Below, piece by piece: positions 46,267 to 56,696 of a stretch of 64,000 nucleotides of DNA. Each line of letters opens with the position of its first letter. Within the stretch, counting starts at the first letter, position 1. Under the pieces are notes generated by a model. That model ran no database searches. It saw only the letters and a list, made by a program, of their open reading frames with translations, and was not told the DNA's origin. Source of the DNA: Saprospiraceae bacterium. GTDB taxonomy: Bacteria > Bacteroidota > Bacteroidia > Chitinophagales > Saprospiraceae. Position numbers and translations under genes: made by a program. The DNA lies in the NCBI GenBank assembly GCA_013214355.1, contig JABSSL010000021.1:51130-115129 (forward strand). The letters are read 5' to 3'.

Positions 46267-49200
46267 ATGATGAATCGATTAACAATTAATAGCTACTGTT
46301 GGCTATTCTTACTATTACTCAACACAGTCTGGCTACAGGCTCAGACAAATCTACCTATTAATCAAACTACGACTATCAGTACTTTAACTTCAAATGACTT
46401 TCAGGTTCCAGTAGGGATCGAAAGCCTTACGGTCGAAGTTAGAGGAGCGGATGGTGGCCACGCCCGTTTAGATGGCGGCACCTGTGATGTTCGGGTGAGA
46501 GGGGGCCAGGGGGCTACCATGAAGGCAACTTTTGCTATAGGCAATGGAAGCAATGAATTAAGGCCGGGTGGCTTACTGCGTGTTTTTGCGGGTCGTGCGG
46601 GACAAACGGATGAATCTGGCTGTGCACCGATTCCGGTTGGAAGATATGGGGCTGGCGGCGGCTCCTCTGCCATTTTATATCAGGCACCTGGAGAGACCTC
46701 GACCAGGTGGGATCTCTTGGCTGTTGCTGGCGGCGGCGGCGGTGGCGCACGTACAGCTGCTGGTATCACGGATAGGACTGGCAAGGGTGGCCAAGCAGTG
46801 GAAGATGGTGGAGGTACTTCAGGTTCTGCAGGTGGGAAAAACGGCAGCTGTGGAAGCTCTAGTGATAATGGATATGGAGGAGCGGGGATAAACTGTCTAG
46901 GCAGTGATGAAAAAGGCTACAGGATGGTTGAAGCCATTTTTGGCGGGAGCAATGGATTTGTCGTTGAACTAAAAGATAATTCCTTCGCTACGGAGACAGG
47001 CGGAAAGACCGGCATCCAACCCATTGGAGGAGATGGGTTTACCGGCGGAGCAGTAGGTGCTGGCGGCGGTGGTGGCGGCGGTGGCTTTTCTGGAGGAGCC
47101 GGTAGTAGTACTTGGCAAGGTGGCGGCGGCGGCAGCTATATCGCCCCCAATTTTTCCTCGACTGAGGTCGAGCGTCTAGCAGGAAATCAGGGGGGTGCCA
47201 CGAATTTCCCCTCCCAGGGATTTGTAAGGCTGACGGCCAATTCGAATTGCCCCATTGGTGAGGTATTGCTCACAAGTCAACAAGCTGTTAATGATTTTGC
47301 AACGAATTTTCCGAATTGCACGGAGATTACAGGTGACCTAACCATATCAGGACTCGATATTGTTGATGTAAGCCCATTGTCAAGTATTACTTCCGTGCAG
47401 GGAAATGTAAACTTTAATAATTGTATTGCTCTTCCTAGTTTAGCCGGTTTATCCAACCTTCAAACGATCGGAGGCGAACTATTTATTGCTTTTAATGATA
47501 TTCTAACGGATTTGGATGGTTTGTCCAGTCTCACTTCGGTTGGTTCTTCTGTACGTATCTTGGGTAATTTTTCATTGCTTAATGTGAACGGGCTGAGTAA
47601 TCTTGCCACTATTGGCGGTAACTTGGAAATAGGAGATAATTCAAGCTTAACTAACTTGGATGGGGTCTGCCCAGTCATTGCCGCAGGGGGCATTACAGGG
47701 GACATCAATATCGGAAACAATGGGGCCCCTTTTTCGCCTGCGGATTGTATCTGCCCTGCCGGAGAAATTCAGTTGAACTCGCAGGCTGATGTTAATAATT
47801 TCCCGATTAACTACCCCAACTGTACGCAAATACCTGGCCAGTTGGTCATCAGCGGTCCGGATATCACGGACTTGAGTCCCTTAGCGAATATTACCTCGAT
47901 AGAAGGATACCTGATCATTGGTTTTAACGCCACATTAGCTGATTTGCAGGGATTGAGTAATCTACAATCCGTCGGTGGGAACTTTACGGTGGGCATAAAT
48001 CCAGCTTTACCCAGTCTAAATGGATTGACTGCTTTAAATAATGTAGGAGGAGATCTCCTTGTTACCAACAATGGGCTACTTGCTGACTTTAGTGGTATTT
48101 GTCCCTTAATTAGCACAGGCACGATAGGCGGCACCCAGAACTTTGCTAATAATGCGGCGGCTTTTATCGCTTCGGAATGCCTTTGTCCAGCTGGGAATAT
48201 ATCCTTAAACTCGCAGGCCGAAATCAATAACTTTCCAGTCAATTATCCCGGATGTAACCAAATCTTCGGAGACTTAAATATCAGTGGTTCAGATATCACC
48301 GACTTGAGTCCTTTGTCTAGTCTTGTTTCCATTGGTGGAACCCTTACTGTAGGCTTAATCCCGAACTTAAATAATTTGCAAGGACTAAATAATCTGCAGT
48401 TTGTAGGAGGTAGCTTGGTTCTAAGTGAATTGCCAGCCATACAAAACCTTAACGCACTCTTCAATCTAAATACTGTTGAGGGAGATCTCATTGTTACCAA
48501 CAACGGACTACTTGCTGACTTTAGTGGTATTTGTCCCTTAATTAGTACAGGCACGATAGGCGGCACCCAGAACTTTGCCAATAATGCGGCAGAGTTTGTT
48601 ACCGGTGAATGCTTCTGCCCCGCCGGCGATATCGAATTGACTTCACAAGCAGCCGTAGAAAACTTTGCAGCGACTTATCCCAATTGCAAGAATCTACCCG
48701 GAAATCTAACTATACGTAGTCTGGAAGTATTAGATTTAAGTCCACTTTCCCAGCTGGAGACGATAGCAGGAAACTTGGAAATAATTGATGTAGGCAGCCC
48801 AGCGTTTGCTTTGACGAATTTAGTGTCCATCGGAGGAGAGCTAAGAATTGTCCGCCTTAGGTTTGTGCCCATTCTAGATGATTTGTCCAAGCTCAAAACG
48901 ATCGGGGGTGCTTTTACTTTCATCGATAATGCAGGCGATTTTGGTTCTGATAATGTTACGCTAGGTGGTCTAAATAACTTGGAGTCCATCGGAGGCGGAT
49001 TTCGTATTGATGAATCTGGAATGAAAAGCATTACTGGTTTTGAAAAATTGACACGCATAGGCGGAAGGTTTGATTTTCGAAATAACCTAAACCTGGAGAT
49101 CATTAACGCCTTTGGGCAACTCAGCGAGATCGGTGGCGGTTTTTCGATAAGCGGAAACCCTTTGCTTAGCAGCTTTAATGCTTTGTCGAATCTTCGCCAA

Positions 49201-52200
49201 TCGGGAGACATAACAATCTCGGATACTCAATTACCGGATTTACAAGTGCTATCGGGCTTAGAAGGTGCACATGTTTTGCTTATTTCAGATAATCCAGCTA
49301 TGTCTAGTCTGAGGGGACTGGAAAACCTTTCATCAGTTGAGGTTATCGCCATAGGTCGGAATAATTCTTTGGCAAATATTGATGCCTTATCCAACCTAAC
49401 TACTATCGCTTCAACCAACCCTGGCAGTACTGGAGTGTTTCTTTCCAGAAACCCCTTATTGACTAACCTGAATGGGCTTTCTGGACTAACAGGTACAGTG
49501 GGAGATATTTCCATCGAGAGCCATGACGCGCTGGTCGATATCGATGCCCTTTCGAATCTTTCCACCATCATTGGCAGTCTTGATATCACTCTTAATCCAA
49601 ATCTGACCCAGCTAGACGGTTTAAGGGGCTTGAGGTCCGTAGGTGGTAATATCAGGATAAGGACCAATACTGCCTTAAGCAATTTTGAGGGGCTATGTCC
49701 TTTGATTTCGGAAGGGACGATTGGGGGTACGCTTACCATTACGAATAATGCCGCTGAATTTGACTCGGCTGTGGACTGTGCTTGTTTCGCAGATGCCACA
49801 CCACCAGTGGCACAATGTAAAGACATCATTGTCAACTTAGATGCCAATGGGCAAGCTACCGTTTTACCTACGGATTTGGACGACGGCTCATTTGACGATT
49901 GTGGAGAGGTGGTTGTCAGTTTTCCAAACGGCGTGCAGCAATTTGACTTTGGTTGTGATGATGTTCTTACCGCTTCCATAGTTATTGTGGAAGTAACCAA
50001 TGCAAAAGGTTTAAGTAGTACCTGTTTTAGCGAGATAGGTATCACTGAAGATATTGCACCTGTGGTAAGCTGTAAGGACATTACGGTAGAACTGAATGCG
50101 AATGGCCTTGGCTCCTACTCGGCGGATATGCTAGATGACGGGGTAGTAGACAATTGTGGACTGGGTCAGAACAGCTACCCGGTGATACCGGTAACTTGTA
50201 ATGAAATTGGCACTTTCCCAGTTACTTATACGGTAAGAGATAAGGCGGGTAATGAAGGCGCTTGCACCGGCAATGTAACAGTTATTGAAAAGGTCGCTCC
50301 GGTAGCGCTTTGTCAGGATTTGGAAGTGACTTTGGATGAGGCTGGTCAGGCAAGTATTATACCCACGGATATCGACAATGGCTCCTCCGATAATTGCGGA
50401 ACGCTTGACCTCACAGCAGATCAGACTAGCTTTACTGCTGCCCAGCTTGGAGAAAACACGGTGACGCTAACGGCTACTGATGGTAATGGAAATAGCAGTA
50501 GCTGTACTTCCACTGTCACAGTGGAAGCTGGTGTCGTCTTGATTGCCTACGTCTGGGATGATCAGGATGGCGATGGCAAGCAAGATAATGGCGAGCCCGG
50601 CTTCAGCGGCGCGCAAGTGGACCTTTTGGAAAGCGATGGAACGCTACTGGCTAGTACTACTACCGATGCTGCTGGCTTGGCCAACTTCACCCAAGTTCCC
50701 GCTGATCGCCCGGTCAAGTTGAAATTCTACACCTTGCCGAATTTGAGCTTCACCTTGAAAGACCGAGGTAGCAATAACAACATCGATTCAGATGCGAGCC
50801 GTACGAACGGCATGACGGCTACCTTCCAAGCCAACAAAGGCAGTCAAAGCTTTGAAAGCTGGGATGCGGGTATGTGGTCTACGGGAACGGTACAGGCTTA
50901 CGTTTGGGATGATCAGGATGGCGATGGCAAGCAAGACGGTGGAGAACCTGCTATTGCAGGAGTGCGCGTAGATCTGCTAGAAAGTGATGGTGCTTTCATC
51001 GAAACAGCCCAAACGGACGCTTCGGGTATCGCGACCTTCACCGGTATTCCTACTAACCGTCCGGTTAAGCTACAATTCTTCGAAAAGGACGATCATCGCT
51101 TCACCTTGAAGGATCGCGGTAGTAATGACAACATTGATTCTGATGCGAGTCGTACGAACGGCATGACGGCTACCTTCCAGCCTAGCATGGGCAACCAGAC
51201 CATCCAAAAATGGGATGCGGGCCTCTGGTCTCCTGGTCAGGTGAAAGCCTACGTTTGGGATGATCAAGATGGTGATGGGAAGCAAGATGCTGCAGAGCCA
51301 GCTGTTGAAGGAGTAGAGGTAAAGCTCTTGGAGAGTGACGGAGCACTGCTGGCAACGGGCCAGACCGATGCTTCCGGAATCGTTACCTTCACGGATGTTC
51401 CGGCGGATCGCCCGGTTAAGCTACAATTCTTCGAAAAGGTTGATCATCGCTTCACCTTGAAAGATCAAGGTAGCAATAATAACATCGACTCCGATGCGAG
51501 CCGTACCAATGGTATGACGGCTACTTTCCAAGCGAGCAAAGGCAATCAAACGACTGAAAGCTGGGATGCGGGTCTCTGGTCCCCCGGTCAGGTAGAAGCC
51601 TATGTCTGGGATGATCGAGATGGTGATGGTAAGCAGGATGCAGGTGAGCCTGGTATCAAAGGGGTATCCGTGCATCTACTAGAGAGCGATGGTACCCTTG
51701 TACAGACTGGAACGACGGGAGCTGGCGGACTAGTCAATTTCGACAATGTAGCGGCTAACCGCCCCTTCAAGCTACAATTCTTTACCCTACCTGGCTTTGA
51801 TTTTACCCTCAAGGATCAAGGTAGCAACAACAATATCGATTCGGACGCCAGTCGTTCCAACGGCATGACGGCCACCTTCCAAGCCAGTACAGGAAATCAA
51901 ACCTTCCGCTCTTGGGATGCCGGCCTCTGGTCCCCCGGTACAGTAGAAGCCTACGTATGGGATGACTTAGATGGTGATGGCAAGCAGGACGAAGGCGAAC
52001 CCGCGATTGCTAATGCAAAAGTAGACCTACTAGAAAGCGATGGCACCTTCATGCAAACCACGACGACGAATGAAAATGGCATAGCGACCTTCGGCGGGGT
52101 ACCAGCCGATCGGGCAGTGAAATTGCAGTTTTTTGAGCCCATCGATCACCGCTTTACGTTCAAGGACAAGGGTAGCAATGACAACATCGATTCGGATGCC

Positions 52201-53004
52201 AGCCGTAGCAACGGCATGACCGGCACCTTCCAGGCTAGCCAAGGGGGCCAAGTTCACACTAAAATGGACTGCGGACTGTGGAGTCCAGGAGAGGTTGAAG
52301 CTTATGTCTGGAACGACCTAGATGGTGATGGCAAGCAAGATGAAGGCGAGCCCGGTATAGAAGGGGTATTCGTAGACCTACTTGAAAGCAATAACGACCT
52401 ATTGGTGAGCACGGCGACGGATGCCGATGGCATAGCCACTATCCTGGACGTACCCGCCAACCGAGCGGTGAAGCTACAATTCACGGCTCCGGCGGGCTAC
52501 AGCATCACCCTCAAGGACAAGGGCAGCAATGACAATATCGACTCCGACGCCAGCCTATCCAACGGTAGAACGGCCACCTTCCAGGCGACCATGGGGCAGC
52601 AATTGTTTGTCAAATGGGATGCCGGTCTGGTCGAAGAAGGTACGAGTGGAGCTAGAGTGGTTCAAGAGCAACTAGAGACGCCAACTGTCCCCGTGGCATT
52701 GGAAGAGGACCTTGAACTAGAAGGTGCTGGCCTTAGTCTAACGGCCTTCCCCAACCCTTTCAGTGAGCAACTCACCATTGAGTTCTACACATCGAAGGCA
52801 GGCCCTGCTCGGATTGATGTCTTCAATCTACAAGGCCAGCTGGTACGCAACTTGTACAACGGTCAATTGGATGCTGGCCAACACCAAGTACAAGGATGGG
52901 ATGGTACCGGTGCCAATGCCAAGTCACTCCCAGCAGGCCTGTATCTGATCCAAATGAAAACGGGAGAGGAAATAGTCAATCAAAAAGTCTTATTACAACG
53001 TTAA
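46267..53004 (+). CDS. giant T9SS-secreted surface protein A
   Basis: 2245 aa. Order: signal peptide 1-26; glycine-rich domain about 27-325; four L-domain-like repeat modules (each opening with CPxGxxxLxSQ, near 327, 495, 640, 784) to about 1170; three HYR domains 1175-1420; six SdrD-B-like repeats of exactly 117 residues (YVWDDQDGDGKQD type) about 1428-2129; T9SS type A sorting domain about 2155-2245 (FPNPFSEQLTIEFYT; GLYLIQMKTG). It should be exported and fixed to the cell surface, probably as an adhesin or matrix protein. No enzymatic domain is seen. Confidence 0.93.
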   Translation: MMNRLTINSYCWLFLLLLNTVWLQAQTNLPINQTTTISTLTSNDFQVPVGIESLTVEVRGADGGHARLDGGTCDVRVRGGQGATMKATFAIGNGSNELRPGGLLRVFAGRAGQTDESGCAPIPVGRYGAGGGSSAILYQAPGETSTRWDLLAVAGGGGGGARTAAGITDRTGKGGQAVEDGGGTSGSAGGKNGSCGSSSDNGYGGAGINCLGSDEKGYRMVEAIFGGSNGFVVELKDNSFATETGGKTGIQPIGGDGFTGGAVGAGGGGGGGGFSGGAGSSTWQGGGGGSYIAPNFSSTEVERLAGNQGGATNFPSQGFVRLTANSNCPIGEVLLTSQQAVNDFATNFPNCTEITGDLTISGLDIVDVSPLSSITSVQGNVNFNNCIALPSLAGLSNLQTIGGELFIAFNDILTDLDGLSSLTSVGSSVRILGNFSLLNVNGLSNLATIGGNLEIGDNSSLTNLDGVCPVIAAGGITGDINIGNNGAPFSPADCICPAGEIQLNSQADVNNFPINYPNCTQIPGQLVISGPDITDLSPLANITSIEGYLIIGFNATLADLQGLSNLQSVGGNFTVGINPALPSLNGLTALNNVGGDLLVTNNGLLADFSGICPLISTGTIGGTQNFANNAAAFIASECLCPAGNISLNSQAEINNFPVNYPGCNQIFGDLNISGSDITDLSPLSSLVSIGGTLTVGLIPNLNNLQGLNNLQFVGGSLVLSELPAIQNLNALFNLNTVEGDLIVTNNGLLADFSGICPLISTGTIGGTQNFANNAAEFVTGECFCPAGDIELTSQAAVENFAATYPNCKNLPGNLTIRSLEVLDLSPLSQLETIAGNLEIIDVGSPAFALTNLVSIGGELRIVRLRFVPILDDLSKLKTIGGAFTFIDNAGDFGSDNVTLGGLNNLESIGGGFRIDESGMKSITGFEKLTRIGGRFDFRNNLNLEIINAFGQLSEIGGGFSISGNPLLSSFNALSNLRQSGDITISDTQLPDLQVLSGLEGAHVLLISDNPAMSSLRGLENLSSVEVIAIGRNNSLANIDALSNLTTIASTNPGSTGVFLSRNPLLTNLNGLSGLTGTVGDISIESHDALVDIDALSNLSTIIGSLDITLNPNLTQLDGLRGLRSVGGNIRIRTNTALSNFEGLCPLISEGTIGGTLTITNNAAEFDSAVDCACFADATPPVAQCKDIIVNLDANGQATVLPTDLDDGSFDDCGEVVVSFPNGVQQFDFGCDDVLTASIVIVEVTNAKGLSSTCFSEIGITEDIAPVVSCKDITVELNANGLGSYSADMLDDGVVDNCGLGQNSYPVIPVTCNEIGTFPVTYTVRDKAGNEGACTGNVTVIEKVAPVALCQDLEVTLDEAGQASIIPTDIDNGSSDNCGTLDLTADQTSFTAAQLGENTVTLTATDGNGNSSSCTSTVTVEAGVVLIAYVWDDQDGDGKQDNGEPGFSGAQVDLLESDGTLLASTTTDAAGLANFTQVPADRPVKLKFYTLPNLSFTLKDRGSNNNIDSDASRTNGMTATFQANKGSQSFESWDAGMWSTGTVQAYVWDDQDGDGKQDGGEPAIAGVRVDLLESDGAFIETAQTDASGIATFTGIPTNRPVKLQFFEKDDHRFTLKDRGSNDNIDSDASRTNGMTATFQPSMGNQTIQKWDAGLWSPGQVKAYVWDDQDGDGKQDAAEPAVEGVEVKLLESDGALLATGQTDASGIVTFTDVPADRPVKLQFFEKVDHRFTLKDQGSNNNIDSDASRTNGMTATFQASKGNQTTESWDAGLWSPGQVEAYVWDDRDGDGKQDAGEPGIKGVSVHLLESDGTLVQTGTTGAGGLVNFDNVAANRPFKLQFFTLPGFDFTLKDQGSNNNIDSDASRSNGMTATFQASTGNQTFRSWDAGLWSPGTVEAYVWDDLDGDGKQDEGEPAIANAKVDLLESDGTFMQTTTTNENGIATFGGVPADRAVKLQFFEPIDHRFTFKDKGSNDNIDSDASRSNGMTGTFQASQGGQVHTKMDCGLWSPGEVEAYVWNDLDGDGKQDEGEPGIEGVFVDLLESNNDLLVSTATDADGIATILDVPANRAVKLQFTAPAGYSITLKDKGSNDNIDSDASLSNGRTATFQATMGQQLFVKWDAGLVEEGTSGARVVQEQLETPTVPVALEEDLELEGAGLSLTAFPNPFSEQLTIEFYTSKAGPARIDVFNLQGQLVRNLYNGQLDAGQHQVQGWDGTGANAKSLPAGLYLIQMKTGEEIVNQKVLLQR
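48061..48590 (+). repeat. 100-bp direct repeat inside the L-domain region
   Basis: A segment of about 100 bp starting GTTACCAACAA at 48061 recurs at 48493 (offset 432 bp, 144 codons) with only a few silent or near-silent changes, while the flanks differ more. This suggests recent gene conversion. Confidence 0.75.
50548..52653 (+). repeat. six tandem 351-bp coding repeats (SdrD-B-like)
   Basis: Units begin at 50548, 50899, 51250, 51601, 51952 and 52303, each exactly 351 bp (117 codons). Each has an EF-hand-like DxDGDGxxD loop, so calcium binding is likely. Shared runs such as GATGGCGATGGCAAGCAAGA show near-identity. Confidence 0.9.
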
Positions 53005-53032
53005 GCGAAGAATTGACTTTAGACAATGTCTT

Positions 53033-53067
53033 AGAGAGTCATCTCCATCGTGGAGGTGGCTCTTTTT
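53033..53067 (+). terminator. terminator of surface gene A
   Basis: AGAGAGTCATCTCCA and TGGAGGTGGCTCT pair around a TCG loop, followed by TTTTT, 29 bp after the stop codon. Confidence 0.8.
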
Positions 53068-53225
53068 CTATTAGCGAGTATGTCTGTTTTTAGATAAAAA
53101 CTATGGAAAGGCTTGGACAGAGCTGCGCAAAAGGTCAAGCATAGGAAACGGTTTAAAAGAGTTCCGGTCACAAATCTTGGTATAAGGGAGTAGTTTGCGT
53201 ATTTTGTGAATATGATGAGGGAAAG

Positions 53226-56200
53226 ATGAGATGCTTTCTGTTAGGAGGGTTTCGTACGAAGTCGCCCTTGGTACAAGAGCCTTTCAAACACATTATCGCC
53301 TATCTAATGAGGTTTTCCCTTTCCTCCCACAACATTACAATAGAAAGGTTGCACCCAAAAGTTGGAAAAACTAGCAGGACAGTGGTGAATCAGCATAGGC
53401 TTAGATGTCATAAGGCGAAGTCTAGCAACTGGCAAAGAACAATGATTTTCTTTGTTCTGGCAGGACTATGTACATTGACCAGCACGGCCCAATCTACTTT
53501 AGAATTCCAAAACTTTACTCAAAAGGATGGACTGAGCAGCAATTATATACTTTTTTTTCACCAAGATCATCAGGGGTTTATGTGGATCGGAACAGAAGGT
53601 GGATTGAGTCGATTTGACGGCCAGCACTTTTTGGAGTTCAACTTTGATCCTGAAGACCCGGAAACGCTGGACAATGACTGGGTAATCCATATTTATGAAG
53701 ATAGTCAATATAATCTTTGGGTCGGAACCCAAAGGGGGCTTAATCTATTGTATCGAGCCACCGGAAAAATAGAAAGGATACCATGGCTAAAAGATGGTCA
53801 AAAGATGCAGGGTCCAGTCAAAATCGTGAGCGAAGTCTCTAAGCATAGGTTTTGGATTCATTCTAAGCTTCATGGCCTTTTTGAGTTGAAAAAAGTGCCT
53901 GGAGACCCCAATAATTGGCACACTGAACACTTCGACTTTGAAGACACCCTGCTTAGTTTAGAAAAGCAAGAGCGGGAAAACGAATTTTTGATGGCTTCCA
54001 CTGATGAACTATGGTTCAATGATGGTGAGACCATAAAACGCCTACATATTCCCTCCCAAAAACTGACTTACTTTAATCTCCCCAGTAATCTGGAAAGTGA
54101 ATCCAAAATCATTTCTGGCAAACATATGGATGATGGGAACATTATTCTTTATACAGCAGATGCCCTTTTCATCCTAAACACGAAGGCTAAGTCTCCCCAA
54201 ATAAGGTACCTTCAATCTATAGATTTTCCTCAGATAAAGGATATATTTTATACAGCATATTTCCAAGGAAATATTCAAAAGTACAGCGAGGATGTTCTAT
54301 TGCTGTGGAATTATCGAGACCCAATCTTGCTTAATGTCAAAACAGGAGCAATCGAATTGATGCGTAGTCGGAATCAGACGACTAAAGAATTTTCATCCGA
54401 TGAAATTCGTCATATTTACAAAGATAGTCAGGACAATTATTGGATAGGAACAGCAGGGAGTGGTATTTACTATGGACAAAAATCAGAACTTCCGTTCGTC
54501 TTTTATCAAAATGATCCAGCAGATCCGAATTCAGTATCCCAAGGACAAGTGCGAACTTTCGTCCAAGATCATCGTGGAGACCTCTGGCTAGGGATTTTAA
54601 ATCACGGTTTAGATCGGTTTGTTTATACTGAAAATCAAGGCATTCAGAAAAAACAATCCGTGGTTTCTATACCCAATCAGCCTAATACTTTAGCTAGCGA
54701 TCGAATGGTTAAAATCATTCAAGGTCCTGAAAATTCGATTTGGATAGCGACGCTCACCCATGGAGTGGTAAAAATGGATAGTACCAGAAAACAGTTTATT
54801 TACATCAACGAATATCTAGGTGATTCTACTTTCCCCAGTGATCATAGGATCTGGGCACTGGAAAAAGACCTGCAAGGTTATATCTGGGCCGGTACTTGGG
54901 AGGACGGTCTACTTCGTATTGATCCACGTATCGAATCCATCCAAAGATTCAGACATGATCCAACCGATGAAAACTCACTCTTAAATAATAATATTCGATA
55001 TCTTTTTGCCGATAGAAATGGGATTTTATGGATTGGCACAGATGACGGTCTTGATAGATACGATCCAAAAAGTCAACAATTCATGCACTACTTGCATGAC
55101 CCTAATGATCCTACTTCACTTTCTGACAATTTAGTTTGGGCAATATATCAAGATCAGAAAGATGACCTATGGATTGGAACCGACACCGGTCTCAATCGTC
55201 TTGATCAGCAAAGTCAAAAATTTGAACGTTTCTATAAAAAAAATGGACTGCCAGATAATACAATTTATGGCATACTAGGGGATGATGAGGGTATCCTATG
55301 GGTAAGTACAGAAAAAGGACTCGCTCGGCAATTACCCCCCGGTTCGGACGCCGCATTTTTTCCCTTAGGTTTAGAGAGTGGGCTAGCAACTACCTCCTTT
55401 CTTCCTAAAGCTTTTCTGAACAGCTCAAATAGTGAAGAATTATTTTTTGGCAGTACGGATGGCTTCTTATCGGTAAAACCATCGGTACTACAGATAGCTG
55501 CTCCCCAACCTAAAATGGCCATCCATTCACTTTCTACTTTCAATCCTTATTTGAAGCAGGAAGAACAGTTTATCGATTACTTTTTGAGGCCCCCAAAGGG
55601 GCCCATGAAGCTAGATCACCAAGATCAATCTGTGACCATTACGCTGGCCGACCTCAATTGGATGAACAATAAAGGTCTTCGCTATGAGTATCAATTGACC
55701 GGCTTTAATAGTCGGTGGATGCCCTTAGCAGAAGATATGCAGATCAATTTCTCGAATCTGTCACCGGGGAGTTATCAACTTAGGACGCGAGCCAGAAATA
55801 CCGAAAACATTTCTAGTGAACCAGCAATGTTAGTGCGTCTCAGGGTTTATCCACCTTGGTGGAAAAGCATGTGGGCTTACATTTGCTATTTCCTATTGGC
55901 ATCAGGGATAATTCTTGTTATGTATCGTTTCCAGCTCCGTCGGCAAATCGAAAAACAGGAAGCACAGAACTTAAGAACGCTCAACACACTTAAAAACAGA
56001 CTGTATACCAATATCACCCACGAATTTCGTACCCCACTCACGATCATCAAGGGAATGATAGGAAAAATCAACCAAAACCCTGACCAATGGGCGACCAGGG
56101 GAACCCAAATGATTAACCGAAATGCCGATGAACTATTAAGCCTCGTCAACCAAATTCTGGAATTGCGAAAGCTGAAAGCCGGTAAATTGCACCCCAAAAT

Positions 56201-56696
56201 GGTGCAAAGAGATATACTCCCTTTTATCAAATACATCATCGAATCTTTCCATTCCATGGGGAGCGAAAAGGGGATTCAACTCGTTTTCAGGCCTGGCTTC
56301 GAAGAACTTGTTATGGATCACGATCCGGATATGATTAAGCGGATCGTTTCAAATCTATTATCCAATGCCATCAAATACACCGAAAATGGGGGGGAAGTAA
56401 GTTTAATAGTGGATATCGTTCCTAGTCCGGAAAACATAGAACAGGAATGGCAACAAAGTCTTTTAATTACGGTCACCGATGACGGGCTTGGTATTCCCGA
56501 GGACCAATTGCCTTTTATATTCAATCGATTTTATCGGGCTGATCAATTTGATGGCACTAAGCAAAAAGAAGAAGGGTCAGGAATTGGATTGTCCCTAACC
56601 CATGAATTAATACACCTTTTGGGCGGGACCATCAAAGTGGAAAGTACCCTTGGTGAGGGAAGCCGATTTTTGGTTTGGCTGCCATTAGCCGGATAG
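53226..56696 (+). CDS. HTCS B, sensor kinase part (receiver lost by frameshift)
   Basis: 1156 aa in this frame. The first 72 codons are doubtful; a signal-like segment starts at the ATG at 53442 (MIFFVLAGLCTLTSTAQ). It holds at least nine Reg_prop units of WIGTxxGLxRxD type, a Y_Y_Y domain, a TM helix (WAYICYFLLASGIILVMY), HisKA (NITHEFRTPLTII, His about 932) and HATPase (VSNLLSNAIKYTEN; GSGIGLSL). The frame stops at WLPLAG, exactly where paralog A has its linker to the receiver. The receiver-AraC part continues at 56675 in the -1 frame. It may still work as a stand-alone kinase. Confidence 0.85.
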   Translation: MRCFLLGGFRTKSPLVQEPFKHIIAYLMRFSLSSHNITIERLHPKVGKTSRTVVNQHRLRCHKAKSSNWQRTMIFFVLAGLCTLTSTAQSTLEFQNFTQKDGLSSNYILFFHQDHQGFMWIGTEGGLSRFDGQHFLEFNFDPEDPETLDNDWVIHIYEDSQYNLWVGTQRGLNLLYRATGKIERIPWLKDGQKMQGPVKIVSEVSKHRFWIHSKLHGLFELKKVPGDPNNWHTEHFDFEDTLLSLEKQERENEFLMASTDELWFNDGETIKRLHIPSQKLTYFNLPSNLESESKIISGKHMDDGNIILYTADALFILNTKAKSPQIRYLQSIDFPQIKDIFYTAYFQGNIQKYSEDVLLLWNYRDPILLNVKTGAIELMRSRNQTTKEFSSDEIRHIYKDSQDNYWIGTAGSGIYYGQKSELPFVFYQNDPADPNSVSQGQVRTFVQDHRGDLWLGILNHGLDRFVYTENQGIQKKQSVVSIPNQPNTLASDRMVKIIQGPENSIWIATLTHGVVKMDSTRKQFIYINEYLGDSTFPSDHRIWALEKDLQGYIWAGTWEDGLLRIDPRIESIQRFRHDPTDENSLLNNNIRYLFADRNGILWIGTDDGLDRYDPKSQQFMHYLHDPNDPTSLSDNLVWAIYQDQKDDLWIGTDTGLNRLDQQSQKFERFYKKNGLPDNTIYGILGDDEGILWVSTEKGLARQLPPGSDAAFFPLGLESGLATTSFLPKAFLNSSNSEELFFGSTDGFLSVKPSVLQIAAPQPKMAIHSLSTFNPYLKQEEQFIDYFLRPPKGPMKLDHQDQSVTITLADLNWMNNKGLRYEYQLTGFNSRWMPLAEDMQINFSNLSPGSYQLRTRARNTENISSEPAMLVRLRVYPPWWKSMWAYICYFLLASGIILVMYRFQLRRQIEKQEAQNLRTLNTLKNRLYTNITHEFRTPLTIIKGMIGKINQNPDQWATRGTQMINRNADELLSLVNQILELRKLKAGKLHPKMVQRDILPFIKYIIESFHSMGSEKGIQLVFRPGFEELVMDHDPDMIKRIVSNLLSNAIKYTENGGEVSLIVDIVPSPENIEQEWQQSLLITVTDDGLGIPEDQLPFIFNRFYRADQFDGTKQKEEGSGIGLSLTHELIHLLGGTIKVESTLGEGSRFLVWLPLAG

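Noticed and set aside
47811..50081. Minus-strand frames opposite the L-domain and HYR region of surface protein A
   Set aside because: Repetitive shadows of the plus-strand repeats; the plus frame is intact, with domains throughout.
53226..53441. N-terminal 72 residues of HTCS B as a true domain
   Set aside because: The sequence is basic and without a domain; a signal-like segment begins at 53442. Kept in the feature only because the start is undecided.
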